Shown here piece by piece: positions 10,301 to 18,631 of a stretch of 64,000 nucleotides of DNA (position 1 is its first letter; each line of letters opens with the position of its first letter). This DNA is from Streptomyces fradiae ATCC 10745 = DSM 40063 (GTDB lineage Bacteria > Actinomycetota > Actinomycetes > Streptomycetales > Streptomycetaceae), in the NCBI RefSeq assembly GCF_008704425.1, contig NZ_CP023696.1, forward strand, positions 5,496,501 through 5,560,500, in the 5' to 3' direction. The position numbers and the translations under genes are program-made. The notes beneath the pieces are model-generated. The model was not told the DNA's origin, searched no databases, and saw nothing but the letters and a program-made list of their open reading frames with translations.

Positions 10301-12040
10301 GAGCTGGCCGGACGACTGGAGGGGGGCCCTCCGCGCCCGTCCGACGTGCTGCGGCTGCGGTCCCTGGCCGAGGTGCTCGCCGCCCGCCCCCGCAGGACGG
10401 TCCAGACCTGCCTGACCCGCCTGGCCGACGCGGCCACCTCGCCCGAGCGGGCCGAACCCGTCGCCAAGTACCTGCTGGCACCGCTCCTGCGCCGGACACC
10501 GGACGACCCGAAGGGCGGCCCCGCGGGTGCCCCGGCGGGCGTCGCGGCCGGCGGGCCCTCGGGCGGTACGAGCGCGGGCCCGCAGAGCGGTTCGGCGGGC
10601 GGGGCCGCGCGCGGTCCGCAGGGCGGCTCGACGGGCGCCGCCGCGGCCCGCGACTGGTGCCGGAGCCACCTGTCCCCCACCCGGGCCCCCGATGTCGCAC
10701 GCGGGGCCGCCGGCGTCGTCGTCAAGGCCCTCGACGCCGACAAGGTCCCCCTGCCCGCCGCGACCGTCGCCGCCTGCCTGCCCGCACCGCGCGACGCCGA
10801 CGCCGCCGCGCTCGGGCGGTGGCTGAGCGACCCGTGGCCCGCCTCCCTGACGGTCGCCGCCGCGGCCGGCGGGCACCCGCACGCCCGGCGCGCCCTCGAC
10901 ACCCACCTGGCGGCGAACCCGCCCGCGACCGGCCCCTACGCCGTACGCCTGCGGGAGGCCCTCGGCCGCCGGGCCGCCGACCACCCCGGACCGCTCCTCG
11001 GCCGGCTCCGCGACGACGCGGCCCGCAGCGGCGACCTCAGCGGCCTGAGGCGCCTGGCCGGCCTCGGCCCCGACATGCTGGCCGCCGTCCTCGACAGCCC
11101 CGGCCACCGGGAGGCCCTGCTGACCGTCGCCAAGATCCTGCGGGACTCCCCGACCGGTCTCAAGGCCGCCGGGGTACGCCTCCAGACACTGGCGGCCACG
11201 CGTGGCGGCCTCCTCCCGGTGACCGTCGAGGAGACCGCCGAGCTGCTCACGGCGACCCGCAACGGCGAGGTCCGGCGCGGCGTGCTCGCGGGCGTCGGCG
11301 AGCAACTGCACCGGCACGCGGCGCACTGGCGCGGGCAGGACCCGCTGGGCAGGCTGCTCCCCGTCCTGGACGCCGTACAGGAACGGGGCCGGGAGGTCCG
11401 CGCCGCCTCCGGCCCGCCGTACGACCACCACTCCCGGCAGTTCCTGCTCGCCGCCAACGAGGCGTACCTGCTGCGGATCGCCCTGCACGCCCACTTCGAC
11501 GACCTCGCCCACCCCGCGGACGAACCGCTCGGCGCCCTGGAAGCGCTGGTCTTCGCCGAACTGCCGCTCTTCCTGCCGCCCGGCGACCGGGAGACCGCCC
11601 CGCACGCCTGGCGCAGGCGCTTCGAGCACCTGCCGCACCTGTGCCGCCGCCTCGCCGCCGAGGGCCGCGGCGCGCAGGCCCGCGGACTGCTGGACCGCGT
11701 ACTCGACTTCACCAACCGGGTGCACCCCGCCGGCAAGGGCAAGTGGCGCGACGGGCTGGCCAACGACTGGCGGCGGTACCTGCGGGTGGTCGGCCTGGAG
11801 GACCGGGAGCGGCTGACCGACACGATCCTGGACCTCGCCGTCCGGGACGTCGCGTTCGCCAAGCAGCTCGTGGAGGTGGCGGGGCAGAGCCTCGGGGACA
11901 TCTCCCCGGAGCTGTACGCGCTCATGCGCGACCGCAGGACCCCGCCGGCCCTCATGCCGGCGCTGCGCGGTACGGCGTCCTGGGCGGGCCGCGCCGGCCA
12001 CGGGGCGCCGTGGGCGGAGGTGTTCGCCGACGTCGCGTGA
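7385..12040 (+). CDS. Large STAND/NACHT-like NTPase (about 1,551 aa)
   Basis: I chose the GTG at 7385 because GGGGAG lies four to five bases upstream; ATG 7397 is an alternative. The N-terminal 130 residues form an unclassified domain with a HTH-like stretch (GGSRVTSWRKG) and a C-x4-C pair. A low-complexity linker follows. The NTPase core has Walker A LGEPGTGKSC near residue 297 and Walker B ALLLDTADLL near 392. The motif FHHQAFAEHAAGQAL near residue 690 is the hallmark of the winged-helix region of STAND/NACHT proteins. The remaining 850 residues are helical and HEAT-like, with an Ala/Gly-rich linker around 1050-1085. The architecture is that of a sensor ATPase. No fused effector such as nuclease, TIR or protease is recognisable. 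Confidence 0.8.
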   Translation: MKNSMDARPLPPGQGRRFDWATLADRSGAGDGEHTAWLWRAVAHWTAGHGDPDTGCQPLSATVGRWLGIGGSRVTSWRKGTSWEREWFVIVRTKVGCDQATCPSPYADEDELAARLLGAEREREARRAARSRTASADPPGRPLPAARSSGAVGREAARSGRTSAPGAAGVAGAPGTPGVPGTGRVGVAGAPSVPRGAPDRGSRGRTAPGPVSAVPAQVPSASDDGQDIPVALRRVALADRRTVAAWEAVVPLVDDPGKAAVSLGDVYVPRRAQKALVRGLRDQAVNRGTRGSAVLGEPGTGKSCVLWGVRRDLRAAGWTVVAVSAAALLGTPAHPADLRLQDLLTALEAKLPGPGGPRPAEGRPVGNVRGVRGEAAPGGGRAARSRRPAGPVALLLDTADLLLHDAARTGEDLLVRLVREARALGVAVAVACRSAEARRLEDREREDRERDGVEALLTKEHLAGYDDGRTAASPVRYVGAPWEPGSELDLAVEAHLRVFCREPGRPGPREGGGAPDAPAEPLARRMRSTLVYAAARGLPLGQLIRHPLSLRMLFDVYAPAGPRDKDLDVTELFREYWEARVTEDVRHSVPAPGDADGHGDGDHGVRGGGGGGPAGEHARRDLSDEVRALGLAVLRAGTPELHRADALSALVAHTPLRRRRDAAEAVAVLLNRGVLRRIEGGRIAFHHQAFAEHAAGQALRSARRGLDAAARRVTEHPDDLLLAEAVRHAFHNADRDGAAGWYPALETLTRHEHAATRLTALRVHAGLRHPPGAAVDLVVETLRDADPWQTASYTAVLTGTSNPARTAWPRTLRAVWDREDDRDRRRVLVAVTHLAHQQPDEAASFLTGLGLLDFARPEHLGCLPHGRDLTLFLLGLHTAAPQRCAIGLTRLLEAAAAFRDKAVLLHGLVALAHLADRYPARYSGHAASLPGLLDGLGKGWQGDLDKLVEAAAPAWAGTLRGATADEVEALASELAGRLEGGPPRPSDVLRLRSLAEVLAARPRRTVQTCLTRLADAATSPERAEPVAKYLLAPLLRRTPDDPKGGPAGAPAGVAAGGPSGGTSAGPQSGSAGGAARGPQGGSTGAAAARDWCRSHLSPTRAPDVARGAAGVVVKALDADKVPLPAATVAACLPAPRDADAAALGRWLSDPWPASLTVAAAAGGHPHARRALDTHLAANPPATGPYAVRLREALGRRAADHPGPLLGRLRDDAARSGDLSGLRRLAGLGPDMLAAVLDSPGHREALLTVAKILRDSPTGLKAAGVRLQTLAATRGGLLPVTVEETAELLTATRNGEVRRGVLAGVGEQLHRHAAHWRGQDPLGRLLPVLDAVQERGREVRAASGPPYDHHSRQFLLAANEAYLLRIALHAHFDDLAHPADEPLGALEALVFAELPLFLPPGDRETAPHAWRRRFEHLPHLCRRLAAEGRGAQARGLLDRVLDFTNRVHPAGKGKWRDGLANDWRRYLRVVGLEDRERLTDTILDLAVRDVAFAKQLVEVAGQSLGDISPELYALMRDRRTPPALMPALRGTASWAGRAGHGAPWAEVFADVA

Positions 12041-12462
12041 GGGGGTGCGGGAAGGGGCGTCCGACGGGGCGGGGGGTGGGCCGGGTGACGGGTGGGATCG
12101 CACGGGCGGTGGACGCGGTCGCCGTCGCCGTCGCCGTCGACGTCGCGGACGCGGTGGGTGGGCGCGCGCGGTGGTGCGGACGCGGCTGCGGCTGCGCGTG
12201 GTGCGTGGTGCGTGGTGGAGGCGGGCGGTGGACGCGGTGGCGGATGCGGGTGGCCCTGTGCCCGGGGGCTTCGCGACGGGACTCCCAGCGAACCCCCAGC
12301 GCGTTCCCAGCCCCCGCTGGGAGGGTGGGCCACGAGTGCGGTCGGTGCCGCGCGTGCCGGACGTTCCGCCCGCCGACGGGCGGACCCCGCCGGGCGCACG
12401 ACCGCGCACACGTGTCGATCCGACCGGCGGCGGACCGCCGGTCCTCAGGGGGAGCTCCTTCC
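12041..12462. other. Intergenic region with phased direct repeats upstream of the lipoprotein gene
   Basis: This 422-bp stretch has no convincing gene. The first half is a G/T-biased simple-sequence region (repeated GTCGCC and GGTGCGTG). The second half contains the 11-bp-phased CCCAGC repeats described separately and ends with the GGGGAG ribosome site of the lipoprotein gene. Confidence 0.6.
12284..12321 (+). promoter_or_regulatory. Three 11-bp-phased CCCAGC(G) direct repeats, candidate response-regulator operator
   Basis: CCCAGCG occurs at 12284-12290 and 12295-12301, and CCCAGC at 12305-12310. The first two start points are 11 bases apart and the third follows ten bases later. An inverted GCTGGG follows at about 12316-12321. 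Direct repeats spaced by one helical turn are typical sites for OmpR-family regulators and SARPs. The site lies 150-180 bp before the lipoprotein start. Confidence 0.4.
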
Positions 12463-13122
12463 ATGCGCGTTCAGCGTCCCACCGTCCTCACGGCGGCCGT
12501 GCTCGGCCTCGTCCTGCTGAGCGGATGCCGTGCCGACGGCACCGACGGCCCGGCCGCCGTCCCGACCGGCTCCGCGTCCGCCCCGGCGCCCGGCGCGCCC
12601 TCCGGCCCCGCGCAGTCCTCCCCGGCCGCACCCGCGCGGCCCTCCGGGGAAGCCCGGCCGTCCGCCGGTGCCCGGCGCGTGGTCGACGCGCCGAAGGCGG
12701 GCGGGCTGGCCAGGGCGACCGGCGCCGGGGCCCCGAGCGACGTGGCCGTCGACCCGGGCGAGATGCGGGACGGCATGAACCTGGTCATGAACAACTACGT
12801 CCTCCCCAAGGGCGGTTCCGCCCTCACCATCGCGGTCGACAACGTGCCCGAGGAGACCGGCAAGCGCCGCGAGCACCTGTGGCGGGGCATGCTGGAGCAC
12901 ATCAAGTGGGACCCCGAGCTGGGGCAGCCCGAGGCGCAGCCCGTCGACGCGGGCCCCCTCGGCGGCTCCGTGGAGTGCATGCTGGCCTCGCTCGCCGAGG
13001 ACGGGGACGTCGTGTGCGGCTGGGCCGACGACGGCACCGCCGGTGTCGCCCACTTCCCCGACAGCACGCTGCCGCAGGCCGCCAAGCTGTTCGTGGCGAT
13101 GCGGGGCGACCTGGAGAAGTGA
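12463..13122 (+). CDS. Secreted lipoprotein, unknown function
   Basis: The ATG at 12463 follows GGGGAG by about nine bases. The 219-residue product starts with a lipoprotein signal peptide: basic n-region (MRVQRP), hydrophobic core and lipobox LLSGC with Cys22 as the lipidated residue. A Pro/Ala/Ser-rich low-complexity linker spans about 25-75. The C-terminal domain (about 90-219) contains MRDGMNLVMNNYVLP and SVECMLASLAEDGDVVCGWADD, with two cysteines that could pair outside the cell. This resembles many Streptomyces surface lipoproteins of unknown role. It is not obviously part of an operon; the SARP gene begins 331 bp downstream. Confidence 0.85.
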   Translation: MRVQRPTVLTAAVLGLVLLSGCRADGTDGPAAVPTGSASAPAPGAPSGPAQSSPAAPARPSGEARPSAGARRVVDAPKAGGLARATGAGAPSDVAVDPGEMRDGMNLVMNNYVLPKGGSALTIAVDNVPEETGKRREHLWRGMLEHIKWDPELGQPEAQPVDAGPLGGSVECMLASLAEDGDVVCGWADDGTAGVAHFPDSTLPQAAKLFVAMRGDLEK

Positions 13123-13453
13123 GCCCGCCGCGCCCGCGGAGCACCGGCCCCGCGGGCGCGCCACCGCCGTCCCGCCCCGCGCGCCCCGCCCGCCCCGCGT
13201 CCGGGTTCGCCGTGGCGGCCCCGCTTCCAGGCGGGTGCATCCCCCGTCCACCCCGCCCCGCCCCGCCCCGCCCCGTCCCGCCCCCGTTCCGCCCGCCCCC
13301 GCCCCGTCCGCCGGAGGCGCAGCCGGCCGGCCCTCTGCGCGCGGGCCGGCCGGGGAACCGCCGTCCCTCCCCGCGCGTGTCCGGATAGCGACGCCGTTCC
13401 CGGCGTGAACGACCGGTCTGGCACGCTTTCCTGCCAGGGGAGAGGGGTGGGGC
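13123..13453. other. Intergenic spacer with CCCCG pentamer repeats
   Basis: This 331-bp stretch is gene-free. It has a run of CCCCG/CCCGC pentamers at about 13250-13315. Nearer the SARP gene there is a less GC-rich segment around 13375-13440, probably the promoter region, including the short inverted repeat TGGCACGCTTTCCTGCCA at about 13419-13436. Confidence 0.5.
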
Positions 13454-16400
13454 ATGGCGGAAGACCTCCGCATCGGCGTACTGGGCCCCATGACGGCCGT
13501 CGTGGGCGGCCGGCAGGTGCCGCTCGGCGGCCCGCGCCAGCGCGCGGTGCTCGCCGTGCTGGTGGCGGCGCGGGGCCGTCCGGTCACCCAGGAAGCGCTG
13601 ATCGCCCGCGCGTGGGACGGGCGGAACCCCCCTTCCCCGGCGACCCTCCACTCGTACGTCGCCGCCCTGCGCAAGGCGCTCGAACCGGGCCGCGCCGCCG
13701 GCCGGGCCGCGCGGGTGCTGGTCCGCGAACACGCCGGCTACGCCCTGCGGATCGACCCGCGGGGCGTGGACGCGGAGCGCTTCACCGCCCTGGCCGCGCG
13801 CGGCGGGGAACTGCTGCGGGCCGGTGACGCCGAGCGGGCCGCCGCCGCCCTGGACGAGGCCCTGGCACTGTGGCGGGGCCGCGCGTACGCCGACTTCGCG
13901 GGCGCTTCGTTCGCCGCCCCCGAGAGCGCGCGGCTGCACGGGCTGCGCCGGTCCGCGCAGGAGGACCTGTTCGCCGCCGAACTCGCCCGCGGCCGGCACG
14001 CGGCGGTGGTGGGCGACCTGGAGAAGCACGCCGCCGAGGAGCCGCTGGGCGAGCGCGGCTGGGAGCTGCTCGCGCTGGCCCTGTACCGGGCGGGCCGCCA
14101 GGGCGACGCGCTGGCGGCCCTGCGCCGCGCGCGCCGCGTGCTGGCCGAGGAGCTGGGCGTCGACCCCGGCCCGTCGCTGCGCCGGCTGGAGGCGGCGGTA
14201 CTGGCCCAGGACGCGGCCCTCGCGGCGCCCGTGCCCTCGGCCGGTGGCGTGGGCGGTGGGGTCGTGTACGCGGGGGCCGCGCCCGGCACCGCACGCGAGG
14301 GCGGGGACGGCGCGCCCGCGGACCCCGGTCACGGAGGCACCGCTCTCGAAGGCACCGTCCTCGAAGGCACCGCCCTCGAAGGCACCGCCCTCGAAGGCAC
14401 CGGGCGCGGAGGCCCCGGGCGCGGGGTCGTCCCGTACGAGCCCGTCCCTCGCCCGGCCGACCCGTACCCGGCCGCCCCGCACGGGGACGGCATCCCGCAC
14501 GGGGACGGCGTCCCGCGCGGGGACGACCCGGCGGGCGGGGCCGTGGCGGCGGGGGTCCCGCGCGGCCGGAACCTCCCCTTCCCGCTGACCGGGCTCGTCG
14601 GGCGCGAGGACGAGAAGCGGCAGGTGGCCGCACTGCTGGCGGAGCACCGGCTGGTCACCCTCACCGGGCCGGGCGGCATCGGCAAGACCCGGCTGATGCT
14701 CGACGTGGCGCACGCCCGAGCCGACGGGGACGGCCCCTGGCTGGTGGAGCTGGCGGACCTGGAGGACCCCGACCCGCGGCTGGTGGCCGTGAGCGTCGCG
14801 GACGCGCTCGGCATCCGCGACGGGGCGAGCGCGGCCCGCGTCGCGGAGGTGCTGGGCGACCGGGGCACGCTGCTGGTCCTGGACAACTGCGAGCACGTGC
14901 GCGAGGCCGCCGCCGGGCTCGCCGCCGAACTGCTGGCCCGGTGCGGCGGACTGCGGGTGCTCGTCACGAGCAGGGAGCCGCTGGGCCTGACGGGGGAGGC
15001 GGTGTACGAGGTGCCGCCGCTGACCGCCGGGGCCGGCGCCGAACTCTTCCTCTCCCGCGCCCGCGCCGTCACCCCCGGCTGGGCACCCGGCGAGGGCGAG
15101 GCACGGGCGGCCGAGCGGATCTGCGCGGAACTCGACGGCCTCCCGCTCGCCATCGAACTGGCCGCCGCGCAGTGCCGCGTCCTGTCCTTGGAGCAGATCT
15201 CCCGGGCCCTCGACGACCGCTTCGCCGTCCTCGTCGGCGGGCCGGGCACCGGCCCCGTGCGCCACCGTGCGCTGCGGGCCGCGGTGGAGTGGAGCCACCG
15301 GCTGCTCACCGGGCCGGAGCGTGCGGCGTTCCACCGGCTCGGCGTCTTCGCCGGCTCCTTCGACCTCGACGCGGCGACGGCGGTCTGCGGCGGGCCGGTC
15401 CTGGCCGAACTGGCCGCCCTGGTCCGCAAGTCGCTGCTCACCGCCGAGACCGGCACCAGTCCCCGGCGCTACCGCATGCTGGAGACGCTCAAGCAGTACG
15501 TCCGCCGCCAGGCCGACCCGGCCGAGCTCGCCGCCGCCCAGGCCGCGCACCGCGCCTGGGTGCTGACCCGCGCCTCGACCGCCGCCCGCCTCATGGAGGG
15601 CCCGCACGCGGCCCGCGCGACCGAGCGGACCGACCGCGACCAGCCGGAGATCCGGCAGGCGTTCACCTCCGCGCTGCTCGCCCGCGACGGCGCCTACGCC
15701 CTCCGGCTGGGCGGCGCGCTGATGCGCTTCTGGTACCGCAGCGGCCATGTCGCCGAGGGGCTCGGCTGGCTGGGCGCCGCCCTGGAGCTGACCCCTGACG
15801 GGGAGCCGGGCCCGAGGGCGCGCGCACTGATCGCGACGAGCGCCCTGCACTACCTCAAGGGGGACTTCGCCACGGCGGCCCGGGCGGCTTCCGACGCGGC
15901 CCGGCACGCCCGCGACGCCGGGGACACGGTGATCGAGGCCCAGGGGCTGGCGTACCGGGCGCTGTTCGAGGGCCTGAGCGGTACACCCGGCACCGCCCGC
16001 CGCGCGGAGGCCGCGGTGGAGCTGGCCCGCGTCTCGGGGGAGCGCTGGCTGGAGGCGGAGGCGCTGATGGTGCTGGGCATGCTGCTGCGCGCCGACGGAC
16101 AGGGGGAGCGGGCGCGGGAGGTGCTGACGCACTCCATCACCCTGGCCGTCGCCTGCGGCCACCGCTTCGTGCAGGCGTCGTCGTCGTGGCTGGTCATGAA
16201 GAGCGACCTCGACCTGGGCCGTGCCGGGCGGGCGCTGGACACCGGCCTGGTGACGCTGCGGGCCCTGGAGGACGACCAGGACGTGACCGGATGGCTGGTG
16301 ATCGCCCACACCACCGCCGCCGCCCTGGCCCGGTGCGGGCGGCCGGGCGAGGGGGCGGTACTCCTCGGGGCCGTGGAGGAGCGCGGCCGGCGGGTGGGCT

Positions 16401-16810
16401 TCTCGCCCGCCCTCATGGACCCCGCCGACGGCCCCCTGCAGAGCGCCCTGGTCCGGGCTGCGCTGCCGCCGCGCGAGCTGGAGCGGTGCCTGGCGGAGGG
16501 CGGGCGGATGACGCCCGCCGAGGTGACCGGACTGCTGGCCGCGGTGGCGGCCGCCCGCGGGGACCGGGCGGAGGCGGCCGTGGGCGGAGGGCTTGGCGCC
16601 GCGGGCGCGGGCGGAGGGGATGGCGTGGCGGCGGTCGGTTCCGGGGCCGGCGCGGCCGTCGCCGGGTCCGGGACCGGCGCGGTGGCGGGGGGAGGCGCCC
16701 CGGGCGCGGTGGCTGCCGATGGCGGCCCCGGCGCGGTGGCCGTCGGTTCCGGGGCCGACGCCGTGGCCGTCACGGGAGGCCGGGGCTCGGCGGCTTTCCG
16801 CGGGGAGTAG
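13454..16810 (+). CDS. AfsR/SARP-family transcriptional regulator with NB-ARC ATPase domain
   Basis: This is a 1,118-residue regulator. The N-terminus (about 1-100) is an OmpR-like winged helix of the SARP type (GPRQRAVLAVLVAARGRPV ... SYVAALRKALEP). It is followed by a bacterial transcriptional activation domain (about 105-255, ending in RVLAEELGVDPGP). A low-complexity linker contains four to five GTALE repeats. An NB-ARC ATPase begins near residue 385, with P-loop GPGGIGKTR and Walker B LLVLDNCEH. The rest is TPR-like helical repeats and a Gly/Ala-rich tail. Such proteins activate secondary-metabolite genes in response to ATP binding. It ends convergently with the M20 hydrolase gene at the edge of the RiPP cluster. 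Whether it controls that cluster, which has its own SARP at 34590, is unknown. Confidence 0.9.
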   Translation: MAEDLRIGVLGPMTAVVGGRQVPLGGPRQRAVLAVLVAARGRPVTQEALIARAWDGRNPPSPATLHSYVAALRKALEPGRAAGRAARVLVREHAGYALRIDPRGVDAERFTALAARGGELLRAGDAERAAAALDEALALWRGRAYADFAGASFAAPESARLHGLRRSAQEDLFAAELARGRHAAVVGDLEKHAAEEPLGERGWELLALALYRAGRQGDALAALRRARRVLAEELGVDPGPSLRRLEAAVLAQDAALAAPVPSAGGVGGGVVYAGAAPGTAREGGDGAPADPGHGGTALEGTVLEGTALEGTALEGTGRGGPGRGVVPYEPVPRPADPYPAAPHGDGIPHGDGVPRGDDPAGGAVAAGVPRGRNLPFPLTGLVGREDEKRQVAALLAEHRLVTLTGPGGIGKTRLMLDVAHARADGDGPWLVELADLEDPDPRLVAVSVADALGIRDGASAARVAEVLGDRGTLLVLDNCEHVREAAAGLAAELLARCGGLRVLVTSREPLGLTGEAVYEVPPLTAGAGAELFLSRARAVTPGWAPGEGEARAAERICAELDGLPLAIELAAAQCRVLSLEQISRALDDRFAVLVGGPGTGPVRHRALRAAVEWSHRLLTGPERAAFHRLGVFAGSFDLDAATAVCGGPVLAELAALVRKSLLTAETGTSPRRYRMLETLKQYVRRQADPAELAAAQAAHRAWVLTRASTAARLMEGPHAARATERTDRDQPEIRQAFTSALLARDGAYALRLGGALMRFWYRSGHVAEGLGWLGAALELTPDGEPGPRARALIATSALHYLKGDFATAARAASDAARHARDAGDTVIEAQGLAYRALFEGLSGTPGTARRAEAAVELARVSGERWLEAEALMVLGMLLRADGQGERAREVLTHSITLAVACGHRFVQASSSWLVMKSDLDLGRAGRALDTGLVTLRALEDDQDVTGWLVIAHTTAAALARCGRPGEGAVLLGAVEERGRRVGFSPALMDPADGPLQSALVRAALPPRELERCLAEGGRMTPAEVTGLLAAVAAARGDRAEAAVGGGLGAAGAGGGDGVAAVGSGAGAAVAGSGTGAVAGGGAPGAVAADGGPGAVAVGSGADAVAVTGGRGSAAFRGE
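14335..14402 (+). repeat. 15-bp in-frame tandem repeats inside the AfsR-like gene
   Basis: About four and a half copies of a 15-bp unit (consensus GGCACCGCCCTCGAA) encode the repeated pentapeptide GTALE in the linker between the activation domain and the ATPase domain. Copies vary at one or two bases. This is likely a slippage-prone flexible linker. Confidence 0.8.
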
Positions 16811-16992
16811 GACCCGGCTTCCGCGTCCGGCGCGTGCGAGGCGGTGGGCGCGGACCGGTGGCCGCCGCCCCGCGGCACCCGGGCCGCCGGCCCGTGACGG
16901 CCGGTCTCCGGTGGCGGGCCGGGTCGGGCCGCGCGGGGCACGGGTCGGGTGCCGGACGTACCGGGTGACCGGCCGCTGCCCCGCGGGAGGTG

Positions 16993-18354
16993 TCACGGGT
17001 GGGCAGACGGGGCCGGGCCGGAGGTGGAGGCGGGAGCGGAGGTGGAGGCGGGAACGGGGGCGGGGGCGGGAGTGGAGGCGGGGGTGGTGAGGCGGTCGAG
17101 TGCCGCGGCGGCCAGCGCGGCGACGGCGGGGCGCAGGGCGCCGGAGACGTGGGGGGCGAAGCGGGGCGAGTGGTTGGGGTGCGGCGGCGGGGCGCCGGGC
17201 GCGGCCGCCGCCCGCCACTCCTCCGGCCCGGTGACGCCCAGCATCCAGTAGACCAGCGGCACCCCGCGGTGCCCGTGGAGTTCGGCCCCGGCGTCCCCGA
17301 ACAGCGCGAAGTCCTCCGCCGCCATCGACCCCGGCCAGGTCAGGACCCGCGCCGCTCCCAGCAGTTGTTCGTGGGCGCGCCGGACCGGGGCCGTCGCGTC
17401 CGGGTCGCAGCGCAGGGCCGCCGAGCGGGACACCACGGTCACCTCCGGGTCGCGGGGCGCGCCCGCCGCCGCGCTCTCGGCGCGCACGACACGGCGTACC
17501 GCCGCCAGCGCACGGTCCAGTGACGCCTCGGACGAGGCGCGGACGCCGACGCCCAGCTCGGCGCGGTCCGGGATGACGTTGGGCGCCGTGCCCGCGTGGA
17601 GCGTGCCCACCGTCACGGTCACCTGGTCGGCCGGCGCGGTCTCGCGGGCGACCACGGCCTGGAGGCGCATGACGACGGCCGCCGCCGCCACGACCGGATC
17701 CACCGCCAGGTGCGGGGTCGCGGCGTGGCCGCCCCGGCCGTGCAGCACCACGTCGAGCACGGCGCCCGCCGCGGCCATCGGCACCCGGCCGTCCGTGTGC
17801 GCCACGGTGCCGGCCGGCAGCGGCGCGGCGTGCTGGGCCAGTACGGCGCCGGGGCGGCCGAACCGCTCGTACAGCCCGTCGCGCAGCATCGCCTCCGCGC
17901 CCGCCAGCGTCTCCTCGGCCGGCTGCCCCACCACGACGAGCGTGCCCCGCCACCGGTCGGCCAGGCCCGCCAGCAGCTGTGCCGCACCGGCCGCCGCCGC
18001 CAGGTGCAGGTCGTGGCCGCACGCGTGCATCGCGCCGTTCCCGCTGGCGTACGGCAGCCCGGTGTCCTCCCGTACGGGCAGGGCGTCCAGCTCCGCCCGC
18101 AGCCAGACGCTCGGGCCGTCGCCGTTGCGCAGGACGCCGACCACGCCGTGGCCGCCCACCCCGCGCGTGACGTGGCAGCCCGCCGCCTCCAGCCGTACGG
18201 CGAACCGTTCCGCCGTACGGGCCTCCTGCCCGGACACCTCCGGGTGCGCGTGCAGGTCCAGGTACAGCGCGAGGGCCGGGCGCAGCACCTCCCCGGCACG
18301 GGCCAGGAGTTCTCGCGTGGCGGTCGAGGGGCCGGCGGGGGAGGAAGGGCGCAT
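16993..18354 (-). CDS. M20-family amidohydrolase/peptidase
   Basis: This is a 453-residue zinc-dependent amidohydrolase of the hippurate hydrolase/N-acyl-amino-acid amidohydrolase group. The start at 18354 follows CGGAG by about seven bases. Metal-site signatures are visible: HACGHD near residue 110, the PAEET motif near 155 carrying the catalytic Glu, and a dimerisation-domain HGRGGHAATP. The C-terminal 40 residues are a Pro/Ala/Ser low-complexity tail absent from most homologues. It is the last minus-strand gene of the RiPP region, 277 bp of repeats after the downstream YcaO gene. It could belong to the cluster as an amide-cleaving maturation enzyme, or be an unrelated neighbour; its position alone does not decide. 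Confidence 0.88.
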   Translation of the reverse strand: MRPSSPAGPSTATRELLARAGEVLRPALALYLDLHAHPEVSGQEARTAERFAVRLEAAGCHVTRGVGGHGVVGVLRNGDGPSVWLRAELDALPVREDTGLPYASGNGAMHACGHDLHLAAAAGAAQLLAGLADRWRGTLVVVGQPAEETLAGAEAMLRDGLYERFGRPGAVLAQHAAPLPAGTVAHTDGRVPMAAAGAVLDVVLHGRGGHAATPHLAVDPVVAAAAVVMRLQAVVARETAPADQVTVTVGTLHAGTAPNVIPDRAELGVGVRASSEASLDRALAAVRRVVRAESAAAGAPRDPEVTVVSRSAALRCDPDATAPVRRAHEQLLGAARVLTWPGSMAAEDFALFGDAGAELHGHRGVPLVYWMLGVTGPEEWRAAAAPGAPPPHPNHSPRFAPHVSGALRPAVAALAAAALDRLTTPASTPAPAPVPASTSAPASTSGPAPSAHP

Positions 18355-18424
18355 CGGCGGACTCCGGGGAGAGGCTGCGGGGAGGGCGCGGGGCCCACGG
18401 GGAGGGCCGCCCCGAGGGGCACGG

Positions 18425-18608
18425 GAACGGACGGCGGTACGGGACGACCGGTGGGGACGGCGGTACGGGACGACCGGTCGGGACGGCGGTACGGGACGGC
18501 GGTACGGGACCACCGGTCGGGACGGCGGGGTGGACGACCGGTCGGGACGCCCCGGCGGGACGACCGATCAGGACGGCGGCCGACTGGTCGGGACGACCCG
18601 GCGGGACG
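18425..18608. repeat. Degenerate array of about 26-bp units (GGACGGCGGTACGGGACGACCGGT)
   Basis: At least six imperfect copies of a module built from GGGACGGCGGTACGGGACGACCGGTC occupy most of the 277-bp gap between the YcaO gene (ends 18632) and the M20 gene (starts 18354). Each carries the palindromic core ACCGGT or a variant (ACCGAT, ACTGGT). There are no CRISPR-like unique spacers. Both strands stay open in several frames only because of the repeat; I see no gene. It could bind a regulator or reduce read-through into the M20 gene. Confidence 0.75.
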
Positions 18609-18631
18609 ACGCGACCAGACGCCCCCGGGCG

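Noticed and set aside
8537..12409. Long minus-strand frame opposite the second NTPase
   Set aside because: It has no recognisable motif and mirrors the codon positions of the plus-strand gene, whose Walker and STAND motifs are clear.
12902..18022. 1,700-codon minus-strand frame opposite the AfsR-like gene
   Set aside because: The plus strand encodes a canonical SARP–NB-ARC protein. The antisense frame is low-complexity and runs through intergenic repeats.
18425..18608. Possible CRISPR array because of regular repeats
   Set aside because: Repeats are contiguous and degenerate, with no unique spacers and no cas genes in the window. The same applies to the 39-bp repeats at 58383-58494.
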